Shown one piece after another: positions 5,848 through 7,538 of a stretch of DNA of 7,538 nucleotides. Numbering within the stretch: position 1 is the first letter of the stretch; the number at the start of each line of letters is the position of its first letter. The DNA comes from Acidobacteriota bacterium (lineage in GTDB: Bacteria > Acidobacteriota > Vicinamibacteria > Vicinamibacterales > CAVVIG01). The notes under the pieces are model-generated. The model saw only the letters and a list, made by a program, of their open reading frames with translations, had not been told where the DNA came from and searched no databases. The DNA is taken from NCBI GenBank assembly GCA_003222455.1, contig QHWF01000367.1, positions 1 to 7,538 of the forward strand, read 5' to 3'. Both the position numbers and the translations under genes were made by a program.

Positions 5848-5874
5848 AAAAAACCCGTCGGAATCGGCGGGTTT
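5848..5874 (-). terminator. Intrinsic terminator, minus strand
   Basis: AAACCCGTCG (5851-5860) and CGGCGGGTTT (5865-5874) pair over 10 bp with one G-U and a 4-base loop GAAT. Read on the minus strand the stem runs into six T residues (the A-run at 5848-5853), so it ends leftward transcription. No gene ends next to it on the right, implying a short non-coding transcript or a lost gene, and it insulates lysR from upstream transcription. Confidence 0.75.
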
Positions 5875-5986
5875 CGTGAATTGTTGGGCTTTGCGGGGGC
5901 GCCCGGCCTACATTATCTGCAGCTTTGGCGGCCCGCGGCGTGATGCGTCGTGACGAGGGGTGATCCCGCGCCGCCCGGGAACGTGA
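5875..5986. other. GC-rich foldable non-coding stretch, possible small RNA body
   Basis: There is no credible reading frame. It contains a GGGCGCCC palindrome near 5898-5905 and complementary GC blocks (GCGGCG near 5935 with CGCCGC near 5969) that could fold into a long stem. The minus-strand terminator at 5848-5874 lies at its end, so a leftward transcript of roughly 110-140 bases is conceivable. No known RNA family was recognised and no promoter could be fixed. Confidence 0.25.
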
Positions 5987-6018
5987 CGGTTTGCTAAACG
6001 GAATCCTGCCTCTCGACT
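5987..6018 (+). repeat. Second tRNA-Ser anticodon-loop copy with T-arm/acceptor-like sequence
   Basis: CGGTTTGCTAA (5987-5997) repeats exactly the anticodon-loop sequence of the tRNA-Ser relic at 120-130. Here it is followed by ACGGAATCCTGCCTCTCGAC, which looks like the 3' end of a tRNA (GAATCC of a T-arm, then an acceptor-like CCTCTCG). The variable arm and most of the T stem are missing, so it is not functional. An 11-base repeat alone is expected by chance several times in a window this size. The tRNA-like context at both copies is what makes an attachment-site or relic reading reasonable. Confidence 0.35.
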
Positions 6019-6381
6019 ACCTCAGATTTTCCTCGTAAATTCTTCACCTTCTTCCACTTCCAAGATTGAGCGAGTTGGCTCGCGTTGGCTCTGGAAGCGC
6101 TGTTTTGGCTCGTCTCAGGGACAATCGCGAGGACAGTTCCAGGACGCGACGAATGTCGCTGCCGTCGCGCCGGATTGACTGTCCGAGTCCGCACCCATCC
6201 ACCTGACGCAATCCGATCGAGTCGAAAGCCGCGGAAGAACGGCTGCTTCAAGAAGTTCGAGGATTGGCGAGAGGTGAGCGCGTTTACGGCGCTCGCACGT
6301 CGAATATCGCGGAAACGGATCCGGCCCTCGGGTCAGCGAACCGCGGCTTCATTCTGACGCCGATTTAAATCGACGACACGA
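6019..6381. other. Gene-free stretch with tRNA-end-like and TTGGCTC repeats
   Basis: Reading frames here look like random translation of GC-rich DNA and have no family resemblance or ribosome binding sites. Visible elements are three direct copies of TTGGCTC starting at 6075, 6085 and 6105 (spaced 10 and 20 bases), a tRNA T-arm/acceptor-like string at 6181-6204 (GTCCGAGTCC then GCACCCATCCACC), and a 12-base palindrome around ATTTAAAT at 6361-6372. None is enough to name a function. Confidence 0.4.
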
Positions 6382-6459
6382 CTATGAGTGCTTGGGGTTC
6401 CACGCCTTGTGGACGGACTCAAGACGGTTGCCGTCGAAGTCGGCGACGTTGGCGGCGTA
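6382..6459 (-). pseudogene. C-terminal relic of a VOC/glyoxalase-family protein
   Basis: Read leftward from about 6459 to the TAG at 6382-6384, the DNA encodes YAANVADFDGNRLESVHKAW followed by NPKHS and stop. This is the final strand of a vicinal-oxygen-chelate (glyoxalase/bleomycin-resistance) protein, whose typical ending is YYAAxVxDPDGNxIEAV. Only the last 25 residues survive. The glutamate usually serving as the last metal ligand is in place (LESV). Upstream the match ends and the sequence becomes the ribosome binding site and start of the epoxide-hydrolase-like gene on the other strand. A recombination event therefore appears to have replaced the rest of the VOC gene. It has no start codon and cannot make a functional product. 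Confidence 0.7.
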
Positions 6460-6482
6460 AGATCGACCGCAGGAGGAGTCAG

Positions 6483-6866
6483 ATGGAGAGCCCGATCGAG
6501 GTAGTGCGCAGGTTCTGCGCGGCGTGGTCCGACAATGTCGGGGCCGGCCAACTGGCCGCATTTTTCACCGACGATGCCGTTTACCACAACATCCCGCTGG
6601 CGCCGGTCACTGGCAGGGAGGCCATCGCTAAGACGATCTCCTCGTTCATCCGGCCTGGCGCGCCAGGCATCGAGAGTATCGACTTCCGCGTCATCAACAT
6701 CGCAGCCAATGGTCCGATCGTGATGACCGAGCGGGTGGACGTCTTCAGGCTCCCTGGCAAGTCGTTCCAGCTGCAGGTCATGGGGACCTTCGAGGTCAGT
6801 GACGGCAAGATAAACGCGTGGCGCGACTATTTCGACCAGAACCAGTTCACCAGCCGGATGGGATGA
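6483..6866 (+). CDS. Limonene-1,2-epoxide-hydrolase-family protein (SnoaL-like fold)
   Basis: A 127-residue single-domain protein of the cystatin-like alpha+beta fold. The residues that activate water and the epoxide in Rhodococcus limonene-1,2-epoxide hydrolase (Tyr53, Asn55, Arg99, Asp101, Asp132) correspond to Tyr34 and Asn36 (VYHN), Arg84 and Asp86 (ERVD), and Asp115 (WRDYFD). The catalytic set is thus complete, supporting a real hydrolase rather than a generic SnoaL protein. The start at ATG 6483 is fixed by AGGAGG at 6471-6476, six bases upstream. A longer frame from 6384 is rejected because it reads through the VOC relic. It stands alone and converges with the tetR gene, 75 bases apart. 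The natural substrate is unknown; family members accept varied epoxides or none. Confidence 0.85.
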   Translation: MESPIEVVRRFCAAWSDNVGAGQLAAFFTDDAVYHNIPLAPVTGREAIAKTISSFIRPGAPGIESIDFRVINIAANGPIVMTERVDVFRLPGKSFQLQVMGTFEVSDGKINAWRDYFDQNQFTSRMG

Positions 6867-6941
6867 GGATCGAGGAGCGGCGCGTTGTGCGCGTTCGCGT
6901 CGACGGGGGAGTCTCCGGTCGCTGTGCTGTGGGTTCCTCGC

Positions 6942-7538
6942 TCAGAGACCAACCGGCCGTCTAAATGCCTGGAGGACACGCGAGGCGAGCTCATTCGCAA
7001 AGGCCTCACTCACCGGCGCATGGCCAATGATTCGCCGAAAATATAGTGGTCCTGTCAGCGCGTCAATGAGCAGGTCGGCGTCGGTGTCCCGAGGCAGTTC
7101 TCCGGCCGCGATGGCCTGTTGGACCAGGTCTACATTCATGGCTCGTCGCGGCAGATAGAAACGTTCGAGGAAGAGTCGCCGAAGCACGGGATCTGCCTGA
7201 ACATCACTGATCAGGCGGACGGCGACGGGTGCCTCCTTCGAATGAAGCCACGCCGCGCCGCGAACCACACTCTGATGCAGCCGTTCGAGCGGCGATCCCT
7301 CAAGCGGTGGCGCCAGCGCCGGCTTCACCCGCGCCAGGAATGCGTCGAGCATGACCGCCTCCTTGCTCTTCCACCAACGATACAGAGTGGCGGTGCTCAC
7401 GCCGGCCTGCCTGGCCAATTCCTGCGCCGATACTGACGCAATCCCCCGTTTCTTCAGCAGACGGTAAGCCGCCCGGAGAACGGCTTGCTTTGAAGCGTCG
7501 CTTCGAGGTCGGCCGCGGGGGCGGGGCTTGGGGTCTGG
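6942..7538 (-). CDS. TetR-family transcriptional regulator, 5' end beyond the window
   Basis: The frame is open to the right edge and gives 198 residues without a start codon, so the gene continues outside. The visible N-terminus is a Pro/Arg-rich tail (PRPRGRPRSDASKQ), followed by the TetR HTH: VLRAAYRLLKKRGIASVSAQ, ELARQAGVSTATLYRWWKSK, EAVMLDAFL. The remainder is a ligand-binding domain of the TetR_C_11-like type (VRLISDVQADPVLRRLFLERF, LLIDALTGPLYFRRIIGHAP). A TTG at 7418 inside the HTH is not the start. It converges with the epoxide-hydrolase-family gene, so direct control of that gene is not implied by position. Its target is more likely to the right. Confidence 0.9.
   Translation of the reverse strand, partial: PDPKPRPRGRPRSDASKQAVLRAAYRLLKKRGIASVSAQELARQAGVSTATLYRWWKSKEAVMLDAFLARVKPALAPPLEGSPLERLHQSVVRGAAWLHSKEAPVAVRLISDVQADPVLRRLFLERFYLPRRAMNVDLVQQAIAAGELPRDTDADLLIDALTGPLYFRRIIGHAPVSEAFANELASRVLQAFRRPVGL

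Noticed and set aside
5649..5849. Possible lipoprotein-like string (LIAGC) and short minus-strand frames upstream of lysR
   Set aside because: The frame carrying LIAGC has no suitable start and continues into Arg-rich nonsense; no credible gene.
5994..6251. 85-codon minus-strand frame containing GGWVRTRT and ending VERQDSV
   Set aside because: These phrases are typical spurious translations of tRNA 3' ends (GGATTCGAACC-like DNA). There is no start signal or coding character. The DNA-level tRNA likeness is reported instead.
6085..6357. 90-codon plus-strand frame
   Set aside because: Arg/Ser-rich composition as in random high-GC DNA, no Shine-Dalgarno and no recognisable domain.
1..7538. CRISPR array, insertion sequence, prophage or defence system
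   Set aside because: No regularly spaced repeats, no transposase or integrase-like protein, no terminal inverted repeats and no recognised defence proteins other than the TA pair.

Overview
The window is high-GC (about 60%) proteobacterial DNA. The gene families and the mix of short-chain dehydrogenases, LysR and TetR regulators, a BrnT-type toxin module and a rhizobial-looking maltose acetyltransferase relic suggest an alphaproteobacterium, perhaps Bradyrhizobiaceae-like. That placement is inference from style only. The content is accessory: gene relics, a truncated tRNA and small catabolic genes, with no housekeeping operon.

Left part (1-1263): a 5' half of a serine tRNA (anticodon GCT) is cut off just after its anticodon loop and is followed by a strong terminator. 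Next comes a repeat-rich, operator-like stretch, then a BrnT-family toxin overlapping a ribbon-helix-helix antitoxin. After these lies a relic of maltose O-acetyltransferase whose whole catalytic beta-helix has been removed by an in-frame deletion.

Central part (1264-5624), all on the minus strand. In transcription order: a LysR regulator, a peroxiredoxin-like protein with a WCPYC motif, an SDR, a crotonase-superfamily hydrolase resembling 6-oxocamphor hydrolase, and a second SDR. The hydrolase keeps the residues known for retro-Claisen cleavage of cyclic beta-diketones, except one Trp replaced by Phe. Two SDRs flanking such an enzyme suggest a short route in which alcohols are oxidised to a cyclic diketone that is then cleaved to a keto acid. 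The substrate is unknown. Two near-identical dyads, ATTCC-N5-GGAAT, both fitting the LysR T-N11-A rule, lie before lysR and before the peroxiredoxin gene. They make a simple regulon model: LysR controls itself and the downstream gene cluster.

Right part (5625-7538): about 860 bases with no convincing gene. They contain a minus-strand terminator, a GC-rich foldable stretch, a second copy of the tRNA-Ser anticodon-loop sequence followed by T-arm/acceptor-like sequence, and the last 26 codons of a VOC/glyoxalase-family gene on the minus strand. This relic is cut where the ribosome binding site of a limonene-1,2-epoxide-hydrolase-family gene (plus strand) begins. A TetR regulator, running off the right edge, converges on that gene. 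The anticodon-loop repeat at 120-130 and 5987-5997, together with gene relics on both sides, suggests the block was shaped by site-specific integration and deletion, but no integrase is visible in the window.
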